DNA from: Beijerinckiaceae bacterium
GTDB taxonomy: Bacteria; Pseudomonadota; Alphaproteobacteria; Rhizobiales; Beijerinckiaceae
Assembly: GCA_947454485.1 (NCBI GenBank)
Contig: CANGJJ010000007.1
Span: forward strand, 86,386-150,385
Direction: 5' to 3'
DNA: 64,000 nt
The translations under genes and the position numbers were made by a program. Shown piece after piece: positions 38,420 through 47,581 of the stretch. Numbering within the stretch: position 1 is the stretch's first letter; each line of letters starts with the position of its first letter. The notes under the pieces were generated by a model that was given only the letters and a program-made list of their open reading frames with translations, did no database searches and was not told the origin of the DNA.

Positions 38420-39268
38420 GTGGCACTCGAGGTGATCCCGCTCAATAAATTCATCGGGGCGGAAATACGGGGGGTTGATCTGACCCAGCCCGTCTGCGAG
38501 GAGCTGCGTAAGCAACTCTATGGCCTGTGGATGGACCATATCGTCCTGCTCTTTCGCGACCAGAAGCTGACGCAAGAGCAACTCGTCGCTGCGACTGGCA
38601 ATTTTGGGCCGCTCGCCAAACTCGCCCGCAAGGCCGAGTTTCGTCCGCCCGGCTATTCAAAGCTCCTCGACAATATCATGCTGATCTCGAACATCCGCGA
38701 AAACGGCGTGCCAATTGGCGCTTTGCCCGATGGCGAGATGCATTTTCACCATGACATGATGCATGTGGAGATCCCCCACAAAGGCACCTGCCTTTATTCG
38801 GTGGAGGTTCCCTCCCATGGCGGCAATACCTGCTTTGCCAATACCTATGTCGCTTATGAGACCCTGCCTGATGACATCAAGCAGAAACTCGAAGGCAAGC
38901 AGGCCTTCCATAGCTACAATCTGGGCGAGCAGAAGCGCGGTGATGGCAAGGGAAGCCCGCAGGTCAATCAAGCCACCCATCCCGTCTTCATTCGCCATGA
39001 CGAGACTGGCCGCAAGGCTGTCTTCGTCAACCGATTGATGACCGAGGGCGTGGTGGGGATGAATGACTCTGAGTCTTATCCGCTGCTCAATCGCATCTAT
39101 GACCATTCGGAGAATCCGGAATGGATCTACGAACATGTGTGGCGTCCCAACGATCTTTTGATCTGGGATAATCGCTGTTCCATGCATGCTCGTACCGACT
39201 TTCCCGAAGGTGAGCGCCGCTTGATGCTGCGCACCACCATCGAGGGCAGCACAAGACCAGCCGGCTAA
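38420..39268 (+). CDS. TauD/TfdA family Fe(II)/2-oxoglutarate dioxygenase
   Basis: This is a 282-residue member of the taurine/2,4-D dioxygenase family, which couples 2-oxoglutarate decarboxylation to substrate hydroxylation. The iron ligands are in MHFHHDMMH (His-x-Asp) and the distal NRCSMHARTDFP, and the 2-oxoglutarate Arg is in RRLMLRTTIEG. The opening VIPLNKFIGAEIRGVDL is typical. The start is GTG after a clear GGAGG. It heads a five-gene operon with a Bug binding protein, hydrolase, LLM oxidoreductase and GMC oxidoreductase. The substrate is unknown. Confidence 0.88.
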   Translation: MALEVIPLNKFIGAEIRGVDLTQPVCEELRKQLYGLWMDHIVLLFRDQKLTQEQLVAATGNFGPLAKLARKAEFRPPGYSKLLDNIMLISNIRENGVPIGALPDGEMHFHHDMMHVEIPHKGTCLYSVEVPSHGGNTCFANTYVAYETLPDDIKQKLEGKQAFHSYNLGEQKRGDGKGSPQVNQATHPVFIRHDETGRKAVFVNRLMTEGVVGMNDSESYPLLNRIYDHSENPEWIYEHVWRPNDLLIWDNRCSMHARTDFPEGERRLMLRTTIEGSTRPAG

Positions 39269-39292
39269 AACATCACATCAAGTGGAGGATCT

Positions 39293-40273
39293 ATGTTCGC
39301 GAATTTGAACCGACGGGCGCTTCTGGCCGCACTTGCGGTCGCGGCCCCTTTGTTGGGAACCAGCGCTGTCGCACAACAGGCATGGCCGACACGCCCCGTG
39401 CGCCTCATCCTGCCCTTCGGCCCCGCGTCGGGTGCTGACATTGGTGCACGACTGCTTGCCGAAAAGCTGCAGCCCCTTTGGGGCCAACCGGTCGTGGTGG
39501 AGGGCAAGCCCGGCGGCGACGGCCTTCTGTCAATCAATTCTGTGGTGAATGCCAAAGATGATCACACTTTCTTCTTTGGGCCCACCAGCGCCTATGTCGT
39601 GCATCCTTATGTGCACGAAAATCTCTCCTATGATCCTGAGAAGGATCTGACGCCGATTGCTGGCGTGGCGCATGTGCAGATCGCGATTGCGGTTCCCACC
39701 AAGCTCGGCTTGAACACGCTGAAGGACTTCATCGACTACGCACGGAAAAATCAGGACAAGGTCAGCTATGGCGTTGCGCCGGGCTTTTCTGAATTCGTCT
39801 TCGATGGCTTCAAGCGTGAACAGGGCCTCAATATCCCCAAAGTGCCCTATCGTGACATCACAACCTCACCCGCCGATATTGGCGAGGGCCGTTTGCAGCT
39901 GGGCATGATGTCTTATGCTGCGATGCGCGCCACTGAAGAGCTTGGCACGATCAAAGTACTCGCCATGAACAGCGTCAAGCGCTCCGAGATTGCGCCCAAT
40001 ACGCCCTCCGTTGTCGAAGCTGGCTTCCCGAGCCTTGTGGCGAGCCCTGTGCTTGGCATGCTGGGCCATCGCGATCTGCCCCTGGCCCTGCGCCAGAAGA
40101 TTGCGCGTGACATTATTGAAGTGATGAAGGATCCGCAGATCCGCGAACGCCTCAATCTCTCGGGCCAGCCTGCAGCACCCATGAATGTCGAAGAGTTCAC
40201 CAAAGCCGTGACTGAGCAACATGCGCAGGTCGCGCGTATTGCCAAACTGCTCGATATTCCGCGCAAGAAATAA
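39293..40273 (+). CDS. Bug/TctC family solute-binding protein 1
   Basis: The 326-residue periplasmic binding protein has a signal peptide (LAALAVAAPLLGTSAVAQQ). The family opening AWPTRPVRLILPFGPASGADIGARLLAEKLQP follows, and the loop that closes over carboxylate ligands is recognisable. Bug proteins deliver organic acids or aromatics to TctAB-type transporters or act as sensors. No tctA or tctB is in the window. It lies 24 bases after the TauD gene, so it is probably co-expressed with the operon's substrate enzymes. Confidence 0.9.
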   Translation: MFANLNRRALLAALAVAAPLLGTSAVAQQAWPTRPVRLILPFGPASGADIGARLLAEKLQPLWGQPVVVEGKPGGDGLLSINSVVNAKDDHTFFFGPTSAYVVHPYVHENLSYDPEKDLTPIAGVAHVQIAIAVPTKLGLNTLKDFIDYARKNQDKVSYGVAPGFSEFVFDGFKREQGLNIPKVPYRDITTSPADIGEGRLQLGMMSYAAMRATEELGTIKVLAMNSVKRSEIAPNTPSVVEAGFPSLVASPVLGMLGHRDLPLALRQKIARDIIEVMKDPQIRERLNLSGQPAAPMNVEEFTKAVTEQHAQVARIAKLLDIPRKK

Positions 40274-40339
40274 TCTGCCTATGGCACGCCGCTGCACGGC
40301 CAGCGGCGTGCCTTTGTCTCCATGAAAGAGAGCAAGAAA

Positions 40340-41128
40340 ATGAGTGTGGCCACACAGGGGGGCCTGTCCGTCGTTGATGTGAACGGGACAGAGATCGAGC
40401 TGATGGAAGCGGGCAAAGGCCCTTGCATCGTCTATCTGGGCTCATGTCATTGGATCGCCGATGACACAAATTTCCAAACCGCGCTTGAGCAGCATGCCCA
40501 TGTCATCACCCCACGCTTTCCCGGGATTGGCGCTGCCAAAGACAAGAACAATCTGAACAGCGTTGATGATCTGGCTTATCTCTATCTCGACCTCATCGAA
40601 AAGCGTGGCCTGAGCGATGTGACTTTGGTCGGCGCCTCTTTTGGTGGCTGGGTTGCGGCTGAAATGGCAGTGCGTCGTTCGCCTGCTTTGAAGAAGCTGG
40701 TGCTGATCAATCCGCTGGGCATCAAACTGAGTGAGCGCACAACACGCGACATCACAGATTTCTTCGGCACACCGGATGCAGACTTGCGCCGCAGGGCTTT
40801 TATGAATCCTGATGCCGCAGGACCGCAATTGCGCGACCTTGAAGATGGAGCGCTGCGCGCGCGTCTGCAGGCCCGCGAAACACTCACGCGCTTTGGCTGG
40901 TCGCCCTATATGCACCATCCACGGCTCAAGCAGCGTCTGGCGCGTATTCAACTGCCGACCCTCGTGCTGGGCGGCGCGCAGGATGAGATCACCTCACCCG
41001 GCTATGCGCGCTCTTATGCCAGCCTCGTTCCCGGCGCGCGTTTTGATGAGATCAACAATGCCCGCCACTTCGCCCATATCGAACAGGCCTCCGCTGTCGC
41101 TGAACGCGTGACGGCCTTTGCACGCTGA
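40340..41128 (+). CDS. alpha/beta hydrolase
   Basis: The 262-residue alpha/beta-fold hydrolase has the nucleophile elbow GASFGGWVAAEM (Ser), an acid in LVLGGAQDEITSPGYA and a C-terminal His in INNARHFAHIE. The ORF track starts at 40322. The ATG at 40340 is closer to an AGAG element and to family starts, but either is possible. It resembles esterase or C-C bond hydrolase members. Its place in the TauD-LLM-GMC operon points to hydrolysis of a pathway intermediate. Confidence 0.82.
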   Translation: MSVATQGGLSVVDVNGTEIELMEAGKGPCIVYLGSCHWIADDTNFQTALEQHAHVITPRFPGIGAAKDKNNLNSVDDLAYLYLDLIEKRGLSDVTLVGASFGGWVAAEMAVRRSPALKKLVLINPLGIKLSERTTRDITDFFGTPDADLRRRAFMNPDAAGPQLRDLEDGALRARLQARETLTRFGWSPYMHHPRLKQRLARIQLPTLVLGGAQDEITSPGYARSYASLVPGARFDEINNARHFAHIEQASAVAERVTAFAR

Positions 41129-41139
41129 GGACATTATCC

Positions 41140-42336
41140 ATGCGTATCTATCACTTCTCTGAAGAGCCCTATGCCGATGCGTGGTCGCCCGAGCGCGCCA
41201 GCTTGCGCGTGACCATTCCCAATGAATTATGCGAGCCTGAGCGCGCGCACGAACTCTACAATCGCTATATCGACGAATGGGTGCTCGCCGATGAGCTAGG
41301 CTTCGACATCATGCTCAATGAGCATCATGCGACCGCCACCTGCATGACCGCCTCTGCCAATCTCGTCCTTGCCATTCTGGCGCGCGTGACCAAGCGTGCG
41401 CGCTTGCTGGTGCTTGGTGTGCCGGTCTGCAACCGTCCCGACCCAGTGCGCATCGCTGAAGAAATGGCGATGATTGATGTGATCTCGGGCGGGCGTCTTG
41501 AATTTGGTATGGTCAAAGGCGTGCCTTATGAAATCGGGCCGGCCAATTCTTATCCTATCCGCATGATGGATCGCTTTTGGGAAGCGCATGATCTCATCGT
41601 CAAAGCGATGACGACCCGCGATGGTCCTTTCAATTTCGAAGGCGAGTTCTTCCATCATCGCACGGTCAATATTTGGCCGCGCCCCTATCAGCAGCCCCAT
41701 CCCCCGATCTGGTCCTCCACCTCCACACCCGCCAATGCCAAAGAGCTTGGTGCGCGTGGTTATGTGATGGGCACTTTCATGGGCGGTATCGAAGATACGA
41801 AGAAGCTCCAGAAAGCCTATGTGGAGGGTTATCGCGAAGCGGGACTCGGCCATGATGTGCCCGTGGATCGCTTTGGCTATCTCGCCATGGCCGCTGTGGC
41901 GCGCGATGGCGATGAAGCGCGCCGCCGCGCCGATATTCTGGCCGATTATTTGCGCACCAATTCGCAGGTCGCCGACCCGTTCAATCGCCCGCCGGGCTAT
42001 TTCAGTGTTGATGCGGCCTTCCGTGCTCTGCGCTCGCCTGATCCCAAAGCCTTCCGCATTCTCTACACCCCCAAGGGGCGCCCGGTGGAACTCGCGCGCG
42101 CCTCGCTCGATGATTTCATCGAATGCGGCATTACTTTCGCCGGCACACCAGACGAAGTGCATAATCAGATCTGCCATTTCGTCGACAGTGTCGGGGGTCT
42201 TGGCAATCTGCTCTTGATGCTGCAGGGCGGTGTGCTCGATCACACCGAGACAGTGGACAGTATGACGCTCTTTGCCAAAGAGGTTATGCCGCGCCTGAAA
42301 GCGCGCTATGCCACTGACTTGAAATTTGCCGCCTGA
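41140..42336 (+). CDS. LLM class flavin-dependent oxidoreductase
   Basis: This 398-residue protein is a luciferase-like (bacterial luciferase/alkanesulfonate monooxygenase) flavoenzyme. It carries the family blocks ADELGFDIMLNEHHA, VCNRPDPVRIAEEMAMIDVISGGRLEFGMVKG and the HPPIWSSTSTPANAKELGARGY strand. FMNH2 or F420 use is typical of the family, and a reductase partner is not seen nearby. It is the fourth gene of the TauD operon, 11 bases after the hydrolase. It would most likely insert oxygen into a small organic substrate. Confidence 0.86.
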   Translation: MRIYHFSEEPYADAWSPERASLRVTIPNELCEPERAHELYNRYIDEWVLADELGFDIMLNEHHATATCMTASANLVLAILARVTKRARLLVLGVPVCNRPDPVRIAEEMAMIDVISGGRLEFGMVKGVPYEIGPANSYPIRMMDRFWEAHDLIVKAMTTRDGPFNFEGEFFHHRTVNIWPRPYQQPHPPIWSSTSTPANAKELGARGYVMGTFMGGIEDTKKLQKAYVEGYREAGLGHDVPVDRFGYLAMAAVARDGDEARRRADILADYLRTNSQVADPFNRPPGYFSVDAAFRALRSPDPKAFRILYTPKGRPVELARASLDDFIECGITFAGTPDEVHNQICHFVDSVGGLGNLLLMLQGGVLDHTETVDSMTLFAKEVMPRLKARYATDLKFAA

Positions 42337-42351
42337 GTGGGACGAGACCTG

Positions 42352-43956
42352 ATGAGTGGTTTGGTGTTTGACTATGTGATCGCAGGTGGCGGTTCGGCTG
42401 GCTGCGTTTTGGCTGCGCGCTTGAGTGAAGACCCCACAGTGCGGGTTCTCTTGCTGGAAGCGGGCGGGCGAGACACGGATCCGCTCATCTCCATTCCCCT
42501 TGGCATGGGCAAGATTCACGAACACCGTCTGCATGACTGGGGCTATGACACCGAACCCGAGCCCAATCTCGACAACCGCCGTCTGGAAGCGATGCGCGGC
42601 AAAGTTTTGGGCGGCTCATCTTCCATCAATGTCATGGCCTATACGCGCGGCCATTCGGGTGATTTCGATCGCTGGGCGCGTAATGGCGTCGAGGGTTGGG
42701 CCTATCGCGATGTGCTCCCCTATTTCCGCAAAGGCGAAACATGGGAAGGAGGCGAGAGCCAATGGCGCGGTGCGCATGGTCCGGTTGGAACCCAGTCTGC
42801 CAAAACCCAAGACCCGATCTTCTGGTCATGGATTGAGGCTGGCGCTCAGGCGGGTTTCCCCAAGACGGGCGATTACAATAGCGAGCAGCAAGAAGGCTTC
42901 GGTCGCGGACAATATACGATCCGCGATGGACGGCGCTCATCATCCGCGCGCGCTTATCTGCGCCCCATTCGTGACCGCAAAAATCTGACCGTTGAGACCA
43001 AAGCCCATGTGCTGCGTATTTTGACGGAAGGGAGCAAAGCCACCGGGATCGAATTTGTGCAGCATGGCTATGTGCAGCAGGTGCGCGCAGAGCGTGAGGT
43101 GATTGTCTGTGGCGGAGCGTTCAACTCGCCGCAAATTCTGATGCTCTCGGGCATCGGCCCGGCCGATCATCTCAAACAGATGGGCATTCGTCCTGTGGTG
43201 GATGCGCCCGGCGTTGGCGGCAATCTGCAAGATCATCTGGGCATCTGGATTTCGTGGCGGCGCAAAGAGCCCGGCACCTTCCATCGCCAGATGCGTTTTG
43301 ACCGCATGGCCTTTGCCATGGTGCAGGCCTATTTCACCGGCACGGGACCCGGCACTGTTGTGCCCGGCGGCTTGCATGCTTTCGTAAAAACGCAACCTGA
43401 TCTTGATGTCCCCGACATCGAATTCATGTTCCACACCGTGCCGCCGCAAACGCGGCTCTGGGTGCCGGGGCTTCGTCCTGCCTATCAAGATGGCTATGCA
43501 ATCCGCCCCACCCTGCTGCATCCGCGCAGCCGTGGCACGATCAGCCTGCGCTCATCCGATCCGCGCGACCCGATCCGTATCCAGTATAATTTCTTCACTG
43601 ACCCTGATGATCTGCCCCGTCTGCGCGAGGGCTTTCGCCGCGCGCGTGAAGTGGGCGAACAAAAAGCGATGGACCCCTATCGCCAGATGGAGGCCTCGCC
43701 GGGGCCGAATGTGCGGACCGATGATGAGATCGATGCCTTCATTCGCCGCACGGCTATGACCGCCCATCACCCCGCCGGCACCTGCCGCATGGGCAGCGAT
43801 GCCGATGCTGTGCTGGATGCTAAAATGCGCGTGAATGGGATCGAGGGGCTGCGCGTTGTCGATGCCTCTGCCATGCCCGATCTGGTGGGCGCACATATCA
43901 ACGCCTGCGTCCTGATGATGGCTGAGAAGGCTGCCGACATGATCAAGGCGGCCTGA
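42352..43956 (+). CDS. GMC family FAD oxidoreductase
   Basis: This 534-residue glucose-methanol-choline enzyme has FAD motif DYVIAGGGSAGCVLAARLSEDPTVRVLLLEAG and the signature GKVLGGSSSINVMAYTRGHSGDFDRWA. The active-site His/Asn region is MTAHHPAGTCRMGSDADAV...PDLVGAHINACVLMMAEKAADMI. The track begins five residues earlier at a GTG; I prefer the ATG at 42352. It ends the TauD operon and probably oxidises an alcohol or choline-like intermediate. BetA-type choline dehydrogenase was considered, but there is no betB partner. Confidence 0.87.
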   Translation: MSGLVFDYVIAGGGSAGCVLAARLSEDPTVRVLLLEAGGRDTDPLISIPLGMGKIHEHRLHDWGYDTEPEPNLDNRRLEAMRGKVLGGSSSINVMAYTRGHSGDFDRWARNGVEGWAYRDVLPYFRKGETWEGGESQWRGAHGPVGTQSAKTQDPIFWSWIEAGAQAGFPKTGDYNSEQQEGFGRGQYTIRDGRRSSSARAYLRPIRDRKNLTVETKAHVLRILTEGSKATGIEFVQHGYVQQVRAEREVIVCGGAFNSPQILMLSGIGPADHLKQMGIRPVVDAPGVGGNLQDHLGIWISWRRKEPGTFHRQMRFDRMAFAMVQAYFTGTGPGTVVPGGLHAFVKTQPDLDVPDIEFMFHTVPPQTRLWVPGLRPAYQDGYAIRPTLLHPRSRGTISLRSSDPRDPIRIQYNFFTDPDDLPRLREGFRRAREVGEQKAMDPYRQMEASPGPNVRTDDEIDAFIRRTAMTAHHPAGTCRMGSDADAVLDAKMRVNGIEGLRVVDASAMPDLVGAHINACVLMMAEKAADMIKAA

Positions 43957-44123
43957 ACAGCCGCCTATCATTTCAGGGCATCGAAACTTGCCCCACGACA
44001 TGACCGGAACTGTCACCCATCTGTGCTAGCCTCTTTGATCGTTTCAACAGATCAATTTTGAGGAGGCTTTTTGATGGTCAGTTGTTGTGCTGCGCTGCTT
44101 GTCCTGAGCTGCGCTTGCTTGTT

Positions 44124-44492
44124 TCAATCCGTGCGCAGTGCAGGCTCGTTTGGCTTGGCGGGGGTGAGACTTGCGGGCAGCGGCTTGCTGGAGCAACGCA
44201 AATGGATCTCTCTATTCCAGGCTTCGCGTTCGGCATTTTGGCTGGCATCAGCAGAGGCCGCGATGGGCAACCCAAACGGCCCCAACAAAAGACCCGTTGC
44301 CAAACCAATGGCGACGCGCGAGCCGACCCTGTCGTCATATTCGAGCGCTTTCAAACGAATATCAGCGCATTCTTTCGAATTATACTTCTTATCGGCTTGG
44401 TCCAATTGGCCGGTAAACTGTTGCGGCTTGCTGGCGCAGCCCGCGACCAAAACTCCAAGCCCCGCGCATAGGAAAAACTTCGGAAAAAACAT
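44124..44492 (-). CDS. small lipoprotein with hydrophobic Gly-rich segment
   Basis: The 122-residue protein opens MFFPKFFLCAGLGVLVAGCASK, a lipoprotein signal with Cys19 after VAGC. A second hydrophobic stretch, RVAIGLATGLLLGPFGLPIAAS (about 59-80), could insert in the membrane. The rest is polar, ending ALRTD. It stands alone on the minus strand between two catabolic operons. No family is recognised; it could be an envelope structural lipoprotein. Confidence 0.68.
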   Translation of the reverse strand: MFFPKFFLCAGLGVLVAGCASKPQQFTGQLDQADKKYNSKECADIRLKALEYDDRVGSRVAIGLATGLLLGPFGLPIAASADASQNAEREAWNREIHLRCSSKPLPASLTPAKPNEPALRTD

Positions 44493-44748
44493 GTCTTCAC
44501 CCTCAAATGACTCACTGCCAAAGCTCTAGCTTAAGCACAGGCTGCGGCGAAGACCATTCCCCAAAAGGCGGCCAAGCCTTGGCCCGACGCGCTCAGCCAC
44601 TAGCTGCCCATTGTCAAAGCAAATGCTGCAAATACATGCTTTGTCCTTGGTGGGAGGGGTGCGAAGCTTGACAGGGTAGCTCGCCCCGTTAGCTTTCAAA
44701 CAAAGCAAATTTCCGGGGCGTCTGCGCCCGCGCACAACAGAGGGCAAG
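44493..44748. other. divergent region, lipoprotein / FAD monooxygenase
   Basis: These 256 bases separate a minus-strand lipoprotein from the plus-strand FAD monooxygenase. I see no gene, repeat or recognisable operator. The A/T-rich patches near 44690-44710 may hold a promoter, but no good hexamers stand out. Confidence 0.3.
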
Positions 44749-45942
44749 ATGGACAAGGTGGATGTGATTGTTGCCGGTGCTGGTCCGGTTGGATTGGTGG
44801 CTGCAAATGTATTGGCCGATGCGGGTTGCTCGGTTGTCTTGCTCGAAGTTGAAGACACATTGCCAACCAATCTGCGTGCTTCCACCTTTCAATCGGTCAC
44901 ACTCGATTTACTCGAGCCTTTCGGCGTCAACGACAAGCTCATCAATATGGGCGTCATTTCGCCCATCATGCAGTATCGCGATCGCAAGGGCTGGGTGGCC
45001 GAGTTCGATTTCGCTGTCTTGAAGAATGACACACACTATCCCTATCGTGTGCAATGCGAGCAATTCAAACTCTGCGAATTGCTGGTGGAGCGGTTAAAGA
45101 CAAAGCCGAATGCCAAGGTCATCTATTCAGCGCGCGCACAAAGCGTGACGCAAGATGATCACGGCGTTGATGTAGAGGCGCAGATCGCGGGCAAGACCGA
45201 ACATCTCAAGGGCAAATGGCTCATTGCAGCCGATGGTGGGCGCAGCCTGCTGCGCGCCTCTGTTGGCGTTAAGCTCGAAGGCTTCACCTGGCCAGAGCGC
45301 TATCTTGTCGCCAGCACCACTTTCGACTTCCCCTCGGTCATGCCGGGCCTGTCGACCGTGAGTTATTTTGCAGATCCTGACGAATGGTACTTCCTGCTCA
45401 AAGTGCCGGATATGTGGCGCTGCATGTTCCCCATCGGGGAGCATGAAAAAGATGACGTGGTCTTGTCGGATGAAGATATCCAGCGCCGCCTGCAGCGCGT
45501 TTATCCAAAGTCCACCCCCTATGACATCAAGCATCGCACCATCTATTCGGTGCATCAGCGCGTCGCGGAGCGCTATCGCGTGGGTCGCACATTTCTGGCG
45601 GGCGATGCCGCCCATCTCAACAATCCGCTCGGCGGCATGGGCATGAATGGCGGCATTCATGATGCCTTCGCCATTTCAGAGCGTTTGGCGGGTGTGCTGA
45701 CGGGCAAGCTCGGTGAAAGCGCGCTTGATGGCTATGAGCGCGAGCGTCGTCCCGTCGCGCTTCATTATGTCGACAAGATCTCGACCGCCAACAAGCGCAA
45801 TCTTGAGACCAAAGATCCTGCCGAGCAAAAAGCGTGGCGCGATTTGATGGACAAGACTGCGCGCGATCCAGAGCTTGCGCGGCAATATCTGGCGCGCGTC
45901 TCGATGATCGAGAGCATTCGCCAATCCAAAGCAGCCGCCTGA
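44749..45942 (+). CDS. FAD-dependent aromatic-hydroxylase-like monooxygenase
   Basis: This is a 397-residue class A flavin monooxygenase of the p-hydroxybenzoate/UbiH superfamily. The Rossmann site is DVIVAGAGPVGLVAANVLADAGCSVVLLEVED. The middle has LIAADGGRSLLRASVG, and the FAD-pyrophosphate motif is FLAGDAAHLNNPLGGMGMNGGIHDAF. A hydroxylation of an aromatic or related ring is probable. It is followed after 53 bases by a Bug binding protein, so the two may import and attack the same compound. The substrate cannot be set. Confidence 0.86.
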   Translation: MDKVDVIVAGAGPVGLVAANVLADAGCSVVLLEVEDTLPTNLRASTFQSVTLDLLEPFGVNDKLINMGVISPIMQYRDRKGWVAEFDFAVLKNDTHYPYRVQCEQFKLCELLVERLKTKPNAKVIYSARAQSVTQDDHGVDVEAQIAGKTEHLKGKWLIAADGGRSLLRASVGVKLEGFTWPERYLVASTTFDFPSVMPGLSTVSYFADPDEWYFLLKVPDMWRCMFPIGEHEKDDVVLSDEDIQRRLQRVYPKSTPYDIKHRTIYSVHQRVAERYRVGRTFLAGDAAHLNNPLGGMGMNGGIHDAFAISERLAGVLTGKLGESALDGYERERRPVALHYVDKISTANKRNLETKDPAEQKAWRDLMDKTARDPELARQYLARVSMIESIRQSKAAA

Positions 45943-45995
45943 TGATTCAAGCCGCGACGCGACAACAAGGCTGAAACAGCCAAAGGGAGATCACG

Positions 45996-46958
45996 ATGAA
46001 ATCGGGACGCTTCGCCCTTATGGGCCTCGCACTGTTCTTATCTGGCGCGCAGGCGCAGACCCTGCCCAAGCAGATCACGCTCGTTGTGCCCTATCCCCCC
46101 GGCAGCACCAGCGATCTCATTCCGCGCATGGTCGCCCCCCATCTGCAGCAGGTGTTAGGTACGACCGTCATTGTGGAAAATGTCGCGGGTGCTAATGGCG
46201 CCATTGGTGCGCAGCGCGTGGCGCGCGGCCCTGCAGATGGCAGCCAGATCTTGATGGCACCCACTGGTGTGCTTTCAGCCAATCAGTTCCTTTATACAAA
46301 CCTCTCCTATGATCCGGAGAAATCTTTTGACCCTCTGATCAATCTGGCTGGTACGCCCAATCTCATCGTGGTCAACAAAAATGTTCCGGCCAATACGATG
46401 AGCGAATTGATCAAGCTCGCTGAGGCCAAGCCCGGCACGGTGAGCTTTGGCTCAGGCGGTGTTGGCAGTACGAGCCATCTGTGCGGTGAAATGGTGAAAC
46501 TCGCCGCCAAGGGCAGCATGATCCATGTGCCCTTCCGTGGACCCGCCCCCGCCAAACAGGCTGTGCTTGCGGGCGATGTGACTTTCATCTGCGACAACTT
46601 CTCCAATGTCATCGAAGACACGAAGGAAGGTGGCTTGAAAGCCATTGCGCTCTCAGCCAAGACGCGCCATCCCCAAGCACCCAATATCCCAACCACGGCA
46701 GATCAGGGCTATCCCGCCATTGATGCAGGTATCTGGTACAGCTTTGTTGTGCCCCGTGGCACGCCTTCCGATCTCGTCAATCGACTCAACGCCGAGATCG
46801 CCAAAATTCTCGCTATGCCTGATGTGAAGCCACGTCTTGAATCGCTCGGCCTCAGCATCATCGCCGATAGTCCCGCGAGCTTCGGTACCTTCCTGAAAAG
46901 CGAAACAGCGCGCTGGAAGAAGGCCATTGAAGAGGCCAATATCAAGATCGAGCAATAA
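45996..46958 (+). CDS. Bug/TctC family solute-binding protein 2
   Basis: The 320-residue periplasmic protein has a signal peptide ending SGAQAQTLP. The family opening is KQITLVVPYPPGSTSDLIPRMVAPHLQQVLG, and FGSGGVGSTSHLCGEMVKLAA is the ligand-loop region. It would bind a carboxylate or aromatic acid in the periplasm. It lies just downstream of the FAD monooxygenase, apparently the same unit, and a rho-independent terminator follows its stop. TctA/TctB are absent. Confidence 0.9.
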   Translation: MKSGRFALMGLALFLSGAQAQTLPKQITLVVPYPPGSTSDLIPRMVAPHLQQVLGTTVIVENVAGANGAIGAQRVARGPADGSQILMAPTGVLSANQFLYTNLSYDPEKSFDPLINLAGTPNLIVVNKNVPANTMSELIKLAEAKPGTVSFGSGGVGSTSHLCGEMVKLAAKGSMIHVPFRGPAPAKQAVLAGDVTFICDNFSNVIEDTKEGGLKAIALSAKTRHPQAPNIPTTADQGYPAIDAGIWYSFVVPRGTPSDLVNRLNAEIAKILAMPDVKPRLESLGLSIIADSPASFGTFLKSETARWKKAIEEANIKIEQ

Positions 46959-46978
46959 GCGCTCATTCATCACGCAAC

Positions 46979-47008
46979 AGCCCCGGAGTTTTACTCCGGA
47001 GCTTTTTG
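46979..47008 (+). terminator. rho-independent terminator after binding protein 2
   Basis: AGCCCCGGAG and CTCCGGAGCT form a 10-bp stem with one mismatch and a TTTTA loop, then TTTTTG on the plus strand. It lies between the convergent ends of the binding-protein and cytochrome genes. Confidence 0.82.
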
Positions 47009-47578
47009 TTAACGTGAGGCCGCATAATGCGCGAGATCGTCAAGCTCAGCATCGCTGAGCCCAAAGATCATCGCGCTCATGGATGTGTCAGCTCCCGTGC
47101 GCATATTGTCGCGATAGGCTTTGAGAGCGGCGCTGAGATAATCCACACGCTGCTTGGCGATACGTGGCACTTGCTGATCTCCAAGCAGATTTGTCCCATG
47201 GCAAGATTCGCAGCGCTTCATCGCTGCCAATTTGCTGCCACGCGCAACTTTGGCAGGATCAGGCGCCTCGCCCGTCAAGGCCGGCGGCAAGCCAGCGTAA
47301 TGGGCCGCAATTGCGATGATCTGCGCATCCTCAAGCCCCTTCACGACCTCGCTCATCGCGTCGACCTTGCGCACGCCTTCGCGCAGCAAGACGAGTTGAT
47401 TGAGAATGAAAAAATCGGGCTGTCCGGCCAGAGAGGGAATGCCCTCAAGGGCCGAATTGCCCGCCTCTCCATGACAGGCCGCGCATTGTGCAAGCCTGTT
47501 GTCCAGAGACTGCGCATGAACTGATGGCGTGCACAGAATGCAGGCCATCAGCCACAGGACAAGACAGTTCAAGCGCAT
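47009..47578 (-). CDS. dihaem cytochrome c (c4-like)
   Basis: The exported 189-residue protein has a signal peptide (MRLNCLVLWLMACILCTPSVHAQ) and two c-type haem sites, CAACHGE near residue 32 and CESCHG near 118. Each is followed by the Met-containing loop expected for a c4-type electron carrier (ADTSMSAMIFGLS). It starts three bases after the PQQ sorbosone-type dehydrogenase stop. It is therefore the likely electron acceptor of that enzyme, passing electrons to a terminal oxidase. Confidence 0.9.
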   Translation of the reverse strand: MRLNCLVLWLMACILCTPSVHAQSLDNRLAQCAACHGEAGNSALEGIPSLAGQPDFFILNQLVLLREGVRKVDAMSEVVKGLEDAQIIAIAAHYAGLPPALTGEAPDPAKVARGSKLAAMKRCESCHGTNLLGDQQVPRIAKQRVDYLSAALKAYRDNMRTGADTSMSAMIFGLSDAELDDLAHYAASR

Positions 47579-47581
47579 CGG

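Noticed and set aside
41296-42534. 412-aa minus-strand ORF
   Set aside because: It is antisense to the LLM oxidoreductase and the start of the GMC gene, both of which show clear family motifs.
42352-43956. Choline dehydrogenase BetA
   Set aside because: The GMC fold fits, but no betB, betI or choline transporter is nearby and the operon mates point to another substrate.
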